Below the pieces are notes generated by a model that saw only the letters and a program-made list of their open reading frames with translations, did not search any database and was not told the origin of the DNA. A stretch of 64,000 nucleotides of DNA from Gloeophyllum trabeum ATCC 11539. Taxonomy: Eukaryota > Basidiomycota > Agaricomycetes > Gloeophyllales > Gloeophyllaceae. The stretch is taken from NCBI RefSeq assembly GCF_000344685.1, contig NW_006920414.1:841307-905306 (forward strand). Direction: 5' to 3'. The position numbers and the translations under genes were made by a program. This document shows positions 23,472-34,235 of the stretch, piece by piece (position 1 is the stretch's first letter; the number at the start of each line of letters is the position of its first letter).

Positions 23472-26400
23472 ATGGCTGCCAATGTTACCACAAGTTCTTC
23501 CGCGGACGAGCTGTTCGTCCTCGTTATCAAGAGTGAGTGGATTCTATCGATAGCGACTCGGACATGCAATGCCGACGTTGATGGTGCTCGCGATGTCTCA
23601 GATATCAAGATCCATGCCCCCCCTGAGCAGCCCTTTGGGCTTAAGAAATGGAGGAATCGTCAACTGTACATATCGGCCTCGATCGAGGGCATCTCTCAGC
23701 CCAAGAAGACGAAGCCGCTGTCCGCCAAAGGCCCGCATGCACGGTGGGAAGAGACAATCTCCTTGTAAGACTTCCTTCAGTGTCTACTGTCACACCCGTC
23801 TCACCTTGGACAACCAGCAACCTTACTCAAAGCTCCACTACCATCGTGTTCTCAATGATGTCCAAGCACCTTATGCGTCACGATAAATCTATTGGTGCTT
23901 TCAGAGAAAGCATCCAGGTGATGCTTGACTCTGGGCCGCATGGTGAGCTATGTTTTCCTCTGCCGGCCACTATCATACATCTAAATATATTCTCATCTTG
24001 CCCCTTACCCTCGAGCAGTCATTCGTGACCTTGCAGGAAAACACAAGTATCAGATAGAGTTTGATGTTGCCAAGCAGATGCTACTGGACTTTACAGGCGC
24101 TATTGTTGTTGGAGCGACTGATGCTGTCAACAACATGGATACCGTCCAGCCTATGGCTGACCCTCCAGCAGTGGCTGAAGCTGCACCAACATTCCTCTCC
24201 AGTATTCCTTCAGATGTGAAGTCTTCTTTGGAGTCCCTCCTGTCTAAGCTTGATATCCTCTGCCAAGTGGGAGGTGTCCTTGCTGAGGTAAAGAATAGTT
24301 ATGCTATCTATCTAAGATACTTAGGCCATGTGATAATTAGATTCATCCTTGGGCAAAGATGGCCTTCAATCTTTTCTCAACAGTATACAAGGTTGAGGAG
24401 TATCTTCTGACTGGGTGCTGTAGCCCTGATTTTGAGCTCCGTTCAGGTCATCAAAAAGGCAGCAGACTGTGACCAGAAGATCCAAGATCTAGTGTCTACC
24501 ATCAATGAAGTTTTTACCTTTGCTCAAGAGGCTCAGGCTCTTCCAGATAAATACAAGCAGCAAAAGAAAACAATAACTGTAATGCTCCAACAGGCTGTGG
24601 AATGTGGTTACTTTATTGAGGGGTATGTGGGTACTGGGAATTTCTGTAAGGCTTACATCTTTGGCATGCCTTGGTGAGACTTATCTTTTGGTAGGGTTGA
24701 GGGCATGGAGACAGGCTGGCATTGACACTGACAAGCCCATTGGTGACTTCAAGGCAAAGTTTGAGAGCCTTAAGGAAGACTTCAAACTCAATAGTATCCT
24801 CCAAACTCAACTTCTGTGCATCCTGACTAAGGAGGACCTGGAAGCAACACGTAAGGTGGATGTTACACTAGCTCTGGGATGTTTCTGATATCTTCACAGG
24901 AGAAATTGTCACAAAGATCGAGCTAAAGGATATTCCTTATGCATATGGAGCAGCATTTCAGCCCTCAAAGGCTTGTTTGCCTGGGACACGTGAAGCTCTG
25001 CTTGATGAGATATGCCAGTGGATCAATAGCAACACTGAAGCCCAGGTGCTTCTGCTTACAGGTCTTGCAGGGACTGGCAAATCAACAGTGGCCCATACTA
25101 TTGCAAAGCTGTTCAACGATACCAATCGACTTGGCTCCTCATTTTTTTTCTCCAAAAGCAAAGAAAACTACAGGGACATGTTATTTGGTACTATTGCTCG
25201 GGATCTGGCTGATCAAATCCCAGAAGTCAGGGACAAGCTTGCAAAGGTTGTCACTGCATCTCGTGGTACTCTTGACTTTGAGGCTCAGTTCACTAACTTT
25301 CTGGAGAACCCCACAGAAGGACTTGTTGCCTCAGGTCCCATTGTTATTGTCCTTGATGCTCTGGATGAAATTGGAGATATCTATGCCCGTGGACCCATTC
25401 TGGAAACCCTTGCAAACAGGCTCTCCTGTCTCCCTTCCAACTTTCGCATTCTTCTCACTTCACGTGCAGAGCATGACATTATGGAAAAGTTCAAGAGTCC
25501 TAGGCTTGTGCAACATATGCGCATGGAACAAGCTTCTCATACACATGAGGATATTTCACATTACATCTACTCCCAATTAGCTCCAGAAGGCTTCCCACTG
25601 GAAGGTCTCCAGCCAACTGACTGTCAAGAGCTGGTTGAACATGCTGGAGGTTTATTCCAATGGGCCTTTGTTGCTTGTGATTTCATAATGGCACCAGCAT
25701 ATCCAGGAGTTACTCGCCAGGAGAAATTTACCCAGATTGTGTCTCAGGCTTCTAGCAAATCTGATGAGGCCCTGAACAGCCTGTACAGGACTGTTCTCAC
25801 AGGACTGTTTGTTACCAACAACCCAGACCAGAATGCAGTAATGGAGAAATTCCGAAATGCTGTTGGCCCTGTCCTTGCTTCCTCTCAGCCACTCTCAATG
25901 GAGAGCTTGCATGCTCTGCTCTCAAGGCCAGGAACTCAAGAAGGTATAACCATGGATTCTCTCCAGTGTATCTTGACATATATGGGGTCAGTTTTGGATG
26001 GTGTCACCAATACCCATGAACCCATTCAGCCCCTGCACAAGTCATTCTATGACTTCCTGACAAAATGCTCTCCAGATGACATATTTTTCATTGATCTCCC
26101 CCATCACCACTGGAGACTGTGTCAAGGGTCACTGCGGATAATCAACACCCATCTGAACTTCAACCATTGTAACCTGAAAACATCATATAAACCCAATATT
26201 GCCCAGCAGTACAACACACCATCCCCAGAAGTATCTTATGCATGTCAGTCCCTGGGACACCATCTTGAACACTTCCAGTCTTCAGAAGGGATGAAGACTT
26301 CCACAAAGCCCTCTAAGTTAATCAAGATGGTAGAAGATTTCCTGAAGAAAAAATTGCTGTGCTGGTTGGAAATACTTAGCATCCTGGGCAAGGTCTATGT

Positions 26401-27637
26401 TGCAAGACCAACCTTATTGGAGGTGGCAAAATGGGTACAGGTCTGCATGAACAATACACAGACAATTAAAGCACTAACTGAGGTATTGTGATATTCAGGT
26501 ATACAATGCAGGGCTGCAACACTTTGCAGAAGATGCTGCACAGTTTGCTCTCTACTTTGGTATACCCATAGCAATATCAGCTCCACATATCTATCTCTCT
26601 GCCATGGCATTTGCACCAGCAGCCTCCTTAGTGGCTCTGAACTATCAAACATCTGTGGTGAACATGCTTCAAGTGACTCAAGGTAGACTGAAGAAATGGC
26701 CAGCTCAGCAACTTGTGCTCCACGGACACAAGTACTGGGCCAAGTCTGTGGCCTTCTCTCCTTATGGCAAGCTCATTGTCTCTGGATCAGACAACAAGAC
26801 CATTAGGCTGTGGAATGCTCAAACAGGAGAGGCAGTGGGTCAGCCTCTGAGAGGCCATCATCAAGTTGTCAACTCTGTGGCCTTCTCTCCTGATGGCAAG
26901 CTCATTGTCTCTGGATCAGATGACATGACCATCAGGCTGTGGAATGCTCAAACAGGAGAGGCAGTACATGAGCCTCTGAGAGGCCATCATCAATCTGTCA
27001 GCTCTGTGGCCTTCTGTCCTAATGGCAAGCTCATTGTCTCTGGATCAGATGACATGACCATCAGGCTGTGGAATGCTCAAACAGGAGAGGCAGTACATGA
27101 GCCTCTGAGAGGCCATCATCAATCTGTCAGCTCTGTGGCCTTCTGTCCTAATGGCAAGCTCATTGTCTCTGGATCATGTGACAAGACCATTAGGCTGTGG
27201 AATGCTCAGACAGGAGAGGCAGTGGGTCAGCCTCTGAGAGGCCATGGTGACTGGGTCAACTCTGTGGCCTTCTCTCCTGATGGCAAACTCATTGTCTCTG
27301 AATCATGTGACAACACCATTAGGCTGTGGAATGCTCAAACAAGAGAGGCAGTGGGTGAGCCTTCAAGAGGTCACAAATCTTTAGGTGAGTATATTGAGAT
27401 GACTGGAAGTTGATGCACAAGCTCTGATACCTCATTTCAGTTCAGTTCAGGAGGGCATATCTGACTGATGGCTGGTTCCGAACCCCTCAAGGGGATCTTC
27501 TCTTCTGGGTTCCTCCAATCCACCGGAGAGGACTGTTGGTGCTGGGCATGGGTGCTATCATCCCTAGCTATTTGACCAGGGTTATCCTTGACAAGTTTGT
27601 GCATGGGGATGGATGGGAGCAATGTTTTCAGCAATGA
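23472..27637 (+). CDS. NLR-like C2/NACHT/WD40 protein
   Basis: Ten exons: 23472-23532, 23602-23764, 23818-23942, 24019-24287, 24341-24391, 24447-24645, 24695-24850, 24900-26440, 26499-27384, 27441-27637; 1215 aa. Residues 1-120 resemble a C2-like beta domain (KKWRNRQLYISASI, STTIVFSMMSKHLMRHDKSI). A helical linker leads to a NACHT ATPase: Walker A GLAGTGKST near 395 and Walker B VIVLDALDE near 490. The winged-helix-like region follows, then five 43-aa WD40 units and a partial sixth (26718-27384), and a final exon with YLTDGWF and FVHGDGWEQCF. Fungal NLRs of this layout include Podospora HET-E/HET-D; their WD repeats recognise partners in self/non-self response. The donor of intron 8 may be 26435 or 26441; both keep the frame, and a CTAAC branch site lies 12 bases before the acceptor. 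The gene is open throughout. It is CpG-poor from exon 4 onward, unlike its neighbours. Confidence 0.85.
26718..27374 (+). repeat. In-frame WD40 repeat array, 129-nt period
   Basis: Unit starts at 26718, 26847, 26976, 27105 and 27234, with a partial unit at 27363; the spacing is exactly 129 bases. Each unit encodes LRGH...SVAFSPDGKLIVSGS...IRLWNAQTGEAV. Units 3 and 4 are identical for about their first 72 bases, while unit 3 shares its second half with unit 2, so adjacent units are mosaics. This is the pattern left by unequal exchange or gene conversion within an array. Confidence 0.92.
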
Positions 27638-28432
27638 CCTTCATTTGTAAGGCCTCCATCCATGCAAGATATTCTGTATAGTATCAGTCTTCAGTCTGTT
27701 AGGATGAGGGTCAAAGACCTGGGATCTATGCATGCCTCGAGGGTTCCTGGTCTGTAGCATGTACCTTGAAGTGCACAGTAGCAGATGTAGAATATCCTGT
27801 AAGCCTCTCCAGTATTGTAGTATATTCTTTTCTCCAGTTTACCCATTTCGTGAAGTCTATATACAGGGTCCCACAGAGACCCTTGGAATAGTGATCAAAT
27901 TATCATTCACACTTTTAGCTGCTGTGTCACGGTAATCTATAACTAGTCAAGAGAGCCAGTACCAGCACCCTTTTCACATACAAAGTCAAGAATTGCTCCT
28001 ATACAGTTTCAATGTCTTTTGGCCGTCATACATGTGATTCAGGTATGTATCATGTAATGGAGAACATCGCAAATGCATGTAACATGCCATGTTTATGGAC
28101 ATGCAGTCGCGACTGCGAGGATGTCTCCCAGCAGCAGCGAGGAGAGTCACAGGAGGGGCCGTCGAGGTCAAGGACTGCCAGCAGGAGCTGCCAGATCTCA
28201 GACATGCTTCGATGGGGGCTGCTTTTCAACAGCCTACGCACGAGTACCACCATATACCTCCCTCCATACCAGCAAAACTCTCGCTATGCGCTAGTAAAAT
28301 ATCAAGATAACGACATCTGATTTATACCACCATCCTATTGGTATCCGGTCGCAGCAGCAAACATCAATGATTAGCGACCCTTACAGTCGACTCTAATCTA
28401 CTTTCTACTTTCCTCTTCAGGCATTAAACAGG
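27638..28432. other. Intergenic between convergent NLR and ERG4 genes
   Basis: Convergent 3' spacer. The first part (to about 28000) continues the low-CpG composition of the NLR. No gene supported. Confidence 0.5.
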
Positions 28433-30346
28433 TTAGTAAATCCCGGGTATGAATTTATACTTGACAACCTCGCAGTAGCGGTCCCAGTCCTTGCCGTACT
28501 TGATGGAGCACCTGTGTATATCACCAACAGTCAGCATAAGCATAGAGTCAACAACATCACGACGCACCGCTCGAAGTCGCGCCCGCAGCGGTGGATGAGC
28601 ACGGTGATGAAGAAGACGGAGTAGAAATACGGGATAGGGGAGGCGGTGCCGACGACGAGGCCCCACGTGAAGCTCTGCACCCAATCGGCGGTGTAATTCT
28701 GGCAGGACAGCGATGTGAGGATGCGAACATGCGACAACGCCAACAAGGACACTCACGGGCTTGCGCGCATACGCCCACCAACCGTCAGTCAAGAGCTTAT
28801 TCCTGTCGTCAACGAGACGTTAGCTGGAGTAGTCGAAGAAGGCGCGCACGCGACGCACCCATGAGCGGTCTGGATGTACTTCGGGTTCTGCACGATGCTC
28901 CACGGCAGCTGCGGGAACGTCTTGCGGTACTGCGTGATGCCCTGACACTGCATCTTGAACCGGCTCTTCTGCGACATCGCGGTGTCGAAGCTGCAGGAGC
29001 GCGTCAGGATACGCAACCTTTGAGAGCCACGAAGGAAGTGACGAACATGTAATAAGCGGTCAGCAGAGTAGCGTAGAGCACGACGTAGGCCGGGGTGGAG
29101 AACCGGTACTTGGACGGATCGTGGGAGGCCATGTAGACCACGGAGTAGACGTAAGTCTGATAGGGTGGGTCAGAATTAAGGTGCGACGTAGAATGGCAAA
29201 AGCAACGTACGAAGGGAACGCCCGCGAAGTTCCAGAAGATGACCATGAAGCCCCACTTTTCGTGGAACATGTCCCACGTCTGGGGGATGCACTCTTCACC
29301 CTTGGCGCTATGATTCCGTCGTCAGCATGACCCATGATGTTCTCGCGGGGTCGAACATACCAGGCATTGAGATACAACCATGTTGCCAAGCACATGAACG
29401 CCATGTTCTACCAGACGAGCGTGAGCCGGGCGCGAATGAGAAACCATTCAGTTGACTTACAGGGGTAACGTAGCCATACTGCTCATACTGCTTGCAAGCA
29501 CCCGAGACCGCCAAGAAGAAGCAGATCACCCAAGGAATCCGGACCTCCGCCCACATCTTCAAGTCCACCGTCCCGATCCTGGGGTTGAGGCACGCCCCCA
29601 TGAACACATCGTAGATAAAGTTCCCCGACATGCGGATCTGCTCCCCGCGCGCGATCGTCCAAAAGTACATCCCGAACGAGACCGCGAAGCCCCAGATCAT
29701 GGCGACGGTCATGATGTGCCCGTAGTTGTCGATGATTTCGGTGAGGCGGAAGATGTGGAAGTAGTGCAGGAAGGCGGCAGTGACGATGGTGGTGTACACG
29801 CAGGAGAGCGCGTTGCAGTTGTACATGAGGGTCTTGTAGCCGAGCGAGGGGACCGGGAGGCCTTCTTGCAAGTAGCCGGGGAGGAAGTAGGCTAGGACGA
29901 GCTCGTACACGATGAGCCCGCTGTAGACCTTCCAGGCGTACAGGTTCGGGCTTGCATCCTGGTAGGGATCAGCATGCAACACTCAAGCCAGAATTAAGGA
30001 CAAACGTACGTCACGGACGTGAGCCCACATCTCAAGCAGGAAGGGCTTGATCTCGTCCACCGAGTGCGGGTACACGATTTGACCGTCGTAGAACCACAGG
30101 CAGATCCAGAGGTAGTACATGAGCATGGGGAAGCCAATCATCATAGCCGTGACGCCCCATGGTCCACCAAATTCGTACCTGCAAAGTGTTATTTTCACTT
30201 TGCACTTTGCAGACAGGGGACCTCACGCACTTATCATGCTTGTCCAGCAGCTCGTCCTTCTTCCGGCCCTCCTCCGTGGGGACATTTTTGGGACCGAGTT
30301 TTTCGTTGGCCGAGCCGTTCGCGACGCCGTTACCGTTGGCCGTCAT
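28433..30346 (-). CDS. ERG4: Delta(24(24(1)))-sterol reductase, ERG4
   Basis: Ten exons on the minus strand: 30346-30231, 30178-30010, 29958-29461, 29407-29361, 29307-29211, 29156-29047, 28990-28859, 28802-28757, 28698-28568, 28511-28433; 474 aa. It carries out the last step of ergosterol synthesis, NADPH-dependent reduction of the C-24(28) bond of ergosta-5,7,22,24(28)-tetraenol, in the ER membrane. The ERG4/ERG24 family signature is clear: GGPWGVTAMMIGFP near residue 42, several transmembrane helices, MYFWTIARGEQIRMSGNF, and the C-terminal RDFERCSIKYGKDWDRYCEVV ending in PGIY. Length equals yeast Erg4. The exon 6/7 junction uses a GTTCGT donor that interrupts the Tyr-Tyr-Ile-Phe-Asp-Thr stretch. 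It is transcribed divergently from the MBP1-like gene across a 939-base intergenic region. Confidence 0.92.
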
Positions 30347-31285
30347 CGTCGAGCCTCGAGAGCCTGGGAGGGACGTGGGCCAGTGTCGTACGACGGCCCT
30401 CGGATAAAATACGTGGACGCCACCGAGATGCACGTCAACAAGCGTCAACAACGCGTCCGGTCGCGTCCAAGTAATTGATCGGAAGGCAGGGCGTCGCTAG
30501 CATGGCTCTAGCTCTGCAAGTGGGTCCAAGCGCTTCTGGGATTATTTAGACATATCACAACCGTTTGGGACTACGTTTGGAAGACATCATAAAGTTGTTT
30601 GTTCAGTGAAACGTCCGCGTCTTAGAATATCTGATCCTGGACTCTGCTCTATACGGAGACGCATCGCACGCAGCAGCCTGAGTCGCGTGCCCAATATTCG
30701 TAGCTGGATCCGCGAGCAATCGATAGGGATCAGATTCTGAAACGACGACAATACTAACACACTGTTGCATTGTCTGTTCTACTGCGGAGCGCGCTGCTAA
30801 CCTATCGGACAAGTACTGTAAATTGGAAGGGTCATCGATCGAGGTTGCCCGGCAGACGAATTAAAGCTGGACTTTGTCGAACAACTATCCAACAACAGTC
30901 ACCGCAATGAGCGCTAGGACTCGGAATTGCGAGATCATTTGCAAGACCGCGAGCTCTTGTTCCTCAGTCCAGGAGATAGCAATTCGCGGTGTATCTTCAA
31001 TGTCGAGACTACCAGGCCACAACCTATGGTCTCGGCCTTCCTACAATATTTATACGTGGCAATGGATATATTCTCGAGGACATTTCACCGCTCCGACAAG
31101 CTTGCTGTTAATGCTCGTACAAATTAGAGAACAATATACAAACGGCAGCGTCGGAGGGCAAAGCGGGCGAACCGCAGTGGCCGACGCGTGCAGCTCGAAA
31201 TTCGCACGCGTGACACCGCGCGCGGCGTCCCTGCGCGTCCGGTGACACTCCCTCCGACGTCCAGCGCGTTCTCCTCAGTCTCACC
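30347..31285. promoter_or_regulatory. Divergent ERG4/MBP1 intergenic region
   Basis: The 939-base promoter region between two divergent start codons. ACGCGT hexamers, the binding consensus of MBF (MBP1/SWI6-type complexes), occur at 30451-30456, 105 bases before the ERG4 ATG, and as a pair at 31184-31189 and 31206-31211, about 75-100 bases before the MBP1-like ATG. No open frame here is supported. Regulatory role is inferred from family knowledge; the hexamer also occurs elsewhere in the window. Confidence 0.45.
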
Positions 31286-34127
31286 ATGCAGGTCGCTCAG
31301 CGCGCAGCGGGCCAGGCGCCCCCAGTCAAGATATACAACGCCGTCTACTCGTCTGTGCAGGCAAGTGGCGACATGCTCGCCGGGATCACGTTCCGATCTG
31401 ACTGACCCTTGGCCGTCGCGTCGCGGTGCGCGCCATACAGGTGTACGAATGCATGGTCAGAGGTATCGCGGTCATGCGCAGGCGGACGGATTCCTATGTT
31501 AATGCCACGCAAATCCTCAAAGTTGCTGGCGTTGAGAAGGGGCGGCGGACGAAAATACTGGAGAAGGAGATATTACCTGGGAAACACGAGATTGTTCAAG
31601 GAGGGTATGGCAAATACCAAGGCACATGGTCAGACATTGTTCTATTGCATTTGTCAGTAGTATTAATCCCAACCACCCTATCCCAGGATACCCCTCGAAC
31701 GGGGTAGGGATATCGCCAGACAGTATGGCGTTGCCCCTCTCTTGGCCCCGTTGTTTGATTTTACGCCAATGGTCAACAACCAGAATGGCCTCCCAAATCC
31801 TCTTCAGGGCGTCCAGCATGCAACACAAGCACGACCCTTATCCGCGTCCCCCTCGCTCTCGGGTATGCCAACTTCGGGCGGCTTCCAGCTGCCTTCCACA
31901 CTAGCACCCCCGCCAATTCTTCCTGGCTCAGCACTCCGACTTCTCCATCAAGGGAGAGCGCAGGGACTCTTTACTCCCTCAACATCTGGTCTGTCTGGCT
32001 CTCGGTCTAATATGTATCAGTCACCCGGCGGAAGTTTACACCAAATCCCCGGTTCGCCATTTTCTGGAATGCAATCGCCCACGCCGCCGCCTAGCCAGCA
32101 GTCATTGAAGCGCACCTTCTCGGATATGGATACAACATCAACTAGCCGGCCGTCATCACAGCCAACATCAGGCAACTCAATGCAGCCGCCACAGTCAACC
32201 TTGGAGCCTTCACCCGACATCCAGATGGCCGATGTATCGCGACCACAGTCCGCGACCTCCCAGCGCGATGCAGAAGATGGCCCCTCTCCCACGAAACGGC
32301 TTCGCCAGGAGCCGACTCCGCCGCCCTCGCAAGACGCGCTCCCGCGCGGACAGGCGCAGAACGGCATACCCCAGCGACCGGCGTCGCGTCTGGGCGGCCC
32401 ACCGATCACTAACGGCGTTTCACGACCTTCTGCCCCTGCTACCAACGGCAAGGGCCCCGCAGGGCCTTCGAGTCTTAGGGGCCCTCGGTTCGCTACCAAA
32501 CCTTCCATCCCACGGGGCATGGACCCGATGCTACCTCTCAAGGACGACCGGCGCATCGCCATCATCGCCAGCATCTGCCAGGCGGACGACCCGCTCCCGG
32601 TGATCGAGGGCCTGCACGACATCGCGCCGGACGACCCCGCGCTCTCCTTCGACGCGGACCTCGTGCTGGACGACCAGGGGCACACCGCGCTGCACCTCGC
32701 CGCGAGCATGGCGCGGCTGCACACCGTCGCGGCGCTGCTGCAGGCGGGCGCGGACGTGCACCGCGGGAACTACAACGGCGAGACGCCGCTCGTGCGCGCG
32801 TGCCTCGCGACGCACTGCGCGGACGCGCAGTGCTTCCCCGCGCTCGTCGAGGCGCTGCACGCGTCGATACACACGCTCGACACGGCGCGCAAGAGCGTGC
32901 TGCATCATATTGTCGCGCTCGCGGGTGTCAAAGGGCGGACGATGGTCGCAAGATATTATTTGGACCAGATATTTTATTGGATTGTGCAGCATGAGAATGG
33001 CGACTTTAGGTCGATCGTGGACTTGCAGGATGAGCATGGGGATACGGCGCTGAATATTGCCGCCAGGGTGGGCAATCGGAGTTTGGTCAGGACGTTCTTG
33101 GACGTTAGGGCCAACCGAATATTGCCGAATAAGCTAGGCCTCCGGCCAGGTGATTTCGGTGTAGAGGTCGAGGTATGTAGGCATTTATCGTATCTCTTCC
33201 CATGTTTCATGGAGTTCCTGCAGGAATTGGCGGGTCCTCCCCGAGCAGACGACATATTGTCATCATTACGATCTGGTCCAACACCGCCCGTGCAGAAGAG
33301 TCAAGATATTATAAACGGTAAACTCTATTGTTTTCCAGTCCTACACTCCTCTTACCTGTTGTCTTAGACATGACGACTATGATCCAAGGCTTGAGTAAGG
33401 ACTTCTCAGCGGAGATCAAGACCAAGCAAGACGCGCTTGACGTCACTCAAATCCACCTCAAGGCCGCGACTCGCGAGTTGTCCGACCAGCGGAGACAAAT
33501 TCAAGAATGGCAGAAGAAACTCGGCGAGCTCGAGCAGATCGGCCACAGGACGAGAAATCTGCAGCGAGCCATCGCAGAAGAGGACAAGTTCGACTATACC
33601 GGCCGGACGGATTTGCAGGGCAAGGATGCCCGGGCCACGGCAGGCCCTGCCTTCCAGTGGCGAGGACATAATTCGACTATGGCTGCATTGGGCGGCACGG
33701 TGGATCTGGGATTCAACCTCGACGCGGAGCCTGCGATACCGCTGTCTGATAGCCCGGCAAGCTTGGTACGGTTACGGCGGCTCAAAATGTGGCACGAGCG
33801 GATTGAGAAGCTGCTGGAAGAGCGGCTCAGCTCGCTGCGTGGTGCCAGCGCGGAGAAGACGTTCCAGTATAAGAAGGTTGTCGCGTTGTGTACAGGTATA
33901 CCCATCGATCGTGTGGAGAGTGTAAGTCAAATATTTTGCGGTAGTGCATGCTTGCTTAGTTGTATTTTTGCAGTTGCTGGATGACCTGTTAGTTGCCGTC
34001 GAGAGTGAATCACAAATTGTAGATATTGGGAGGGTCTCTGGGTTCATGCAGAAGGTCTGTCTATTTCATTCCTCCCGTACATTAATGCTCACCTGGTCCC
34101 TGGCAGGTTCGGGATGGTATAATTTAA
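31286..34127 (+). CDS. MBP1: MBP1/RES-type APSES-ankyrin transcription factor
   Basis: Seven exons: 31286-31360, 31441-31628, 31687-33172, 33224-33317, 33368-33921, 33974-34054, 34107-34127; 832 aa. It is the expected DNA-binding subunit of the G1/S regulator MBF. The APSES/KilA-N domain spans about residues 15-110 ([54 protein letters not shown]). A Pro/Ser-rich linker follows, then ankyrin repeats at about 415-585 ([22 protein letters not shown]), and a coiled coil at about 600-690. Intron 1 (31361-31440) uses a GCAAGT donor, a GC-AG intron: the alternative GTGCAG donor six bases upstream would delete two residues from a conserved strand. Intron 3 (33173-33223) is 51 nt and stop-free, so it could be retained in frame. 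ACGCGT sites sit just upstream. Confidence 0.9.
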
Positions 34128-34235
34128 CCGTGTAAACGATACCCTTCCATCTTGCTTTCGTCGTGTCTTATGAGCTATTTACTCCGCACATCCACGCCAT
34201 TTGTATTACACACAGCATCAATTTATAATGAAGCC

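Noticed and set aside
26483..26498. A 16-nt intron or frameshift in the NLR gene at the end of exon 8
   Set aside because: An intron starting at 26435 or 26441 with a CTAAC branch site removes the apparent frame break and gives the spacing expected between the conserved blocks.
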